Assembly (NCBI GenBank): GCA_022818135.1
Contig: JAFMSR010000019.1
Coordinates: 5,763,773 to 5,827,772, forward strand
Length of the DNA stretch: 64,000 nucleotides
Direction of reading: 5' to 3'
Source: Saxidomus purpurata
Taxonomy: Eukaryota; Mollusca; Bivalvia; Venerida; Veneridae
Of the stretch, positions 63,511 to 64,000 are shown in pieces. Positions within the stretch are counted from its first letter, which is position 1, and each line of letters starts with the position of its first letter. The position numbers and the translations under genes were made by a program. The notes beneath the pieces were generated by a model. That model searched no databases. It was not told the origin of the DNA and saw only the letters and a list, made by a program, of their open reading frames with translations.

Positions 63511-64000
63511 TTGAAATACAATATAAATTTGGTGAAGACTGATGTGTTGTGTTAGGGGTAGCTCAATCATGTACCAGAACACTTAATACTAGGGATTACT
63601 GATCTAAGGCCCCACAAAAAAAATGTTTTTTCCAGTCTCCTGATCGAGCTTTAGATTTAACTGCCGACCAAAAACTTTTTTATATGAAAAATGATCAAAA
63701 AGAGCAAAATAAAGTCGATTTTTTAAACCTGCGGACGTTAAATTTTTTTGTGGGAAGACAAGAAACTCACAATTTTTTAGTTTGCGTCACTGATATTTGT
63801 TATCTGTGCCCTGCATCAATCATTATGATTTGCCCTACTTTCTGATCCATTCAAATGCTCCCATTTCATTTTATAGAAGCTGTTTTTTGCATATTATATA
63901 TAGTTAATACTGATTTATTTTAGCTTGATTGTGAAGAAAGCTTCTAGCTTATCGAGTCTGCTTTCTGGAAAAACCAGTACTGGTGTCATATGAAGAAGTA
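63511..64000. other. Non-coding right end
   Basis: No exon or recognised repeat was seen. Confidence 0.4.

Overview
The window reads as eukaryotic, AT-rich, intron-rich and repeat-dense nuclear DNA. The gene families, the short phase-1 exons, the many TACATGTA-like words and the composite elements opening with AAGAGCTGTC point to a mollusc, most likely a bivalve. That assignment is an inference; no marker gene fixes the species. Three complete multi-exon genes could be assembled by hand with splice sites and reading phases that agree throughout.

Gene 1 (+, 9373-24350, 13 exons, 623 codons) encodes a secreted modular protein: signal peptide, coiled coil, two EGF modules, one sushi/CCP module, three calcium-binding EGF modules, and a C-terminal FBXL4/pappalysin-like beta-sandwich domain. 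Its first eight introns are all phase 1. Its last three EGF exons sit in an exact 727-bp tandem array. It is bracketed by a direct duplication (121-2643 and about 25668-30314), so it may belong to a locally expanded gene family.

Gene 2 (-, 55096-45749, 8 exons, 344 codons) is a complete cathepsin L-like cysteine protease. It has the catalytic Cys, His and Asn and the six conserved disulfide cysteines, but the Trp after the catalytic Cys is Tyr. One intron appears to be GC-AG.

Gene 3 (+, 59912-62466, 3 exons, 350 codons) is TMEM115, a rhomboid-like Golgi membrane protein. It is full length and close in size to its vertebrate counterpart.

The remainder is mostly repeats. From left to right it holds: the left duplication copy (1-2.6 kb); a gene-poor stretch with one orphan signal-peptide-like exon (2.6-9.3 kb); gene 1 with hairpin repeats, a 22-bp ACGTCA satellite and other tandem blocks in its introns (9.3-24.4 kb); TTAA-flanked MITEs and the right duplication copy (24.6-30.3 kb); two composite elements with internal tandem repeats (31.7-34.9 kb); a 1.2-kb non-autonomous hAT element with terminal inverted repeats and a near-perfect 8-bp target duplication (36.6-37.8 kb); an orphan collagen exon and a higher-order minisatellite (38.4-39.2 kb); a mariner transposase remnant between two duplicated blocks (41.8-43.9 kb); gene 2; a LINE 3' fragment and two tRNA-like SINE heads (57.5-59.4 kb); and gene 3. 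The three genes show no functional link to each other. No rRNA gene, CRISPR array or intact autonomous transposon was seen.
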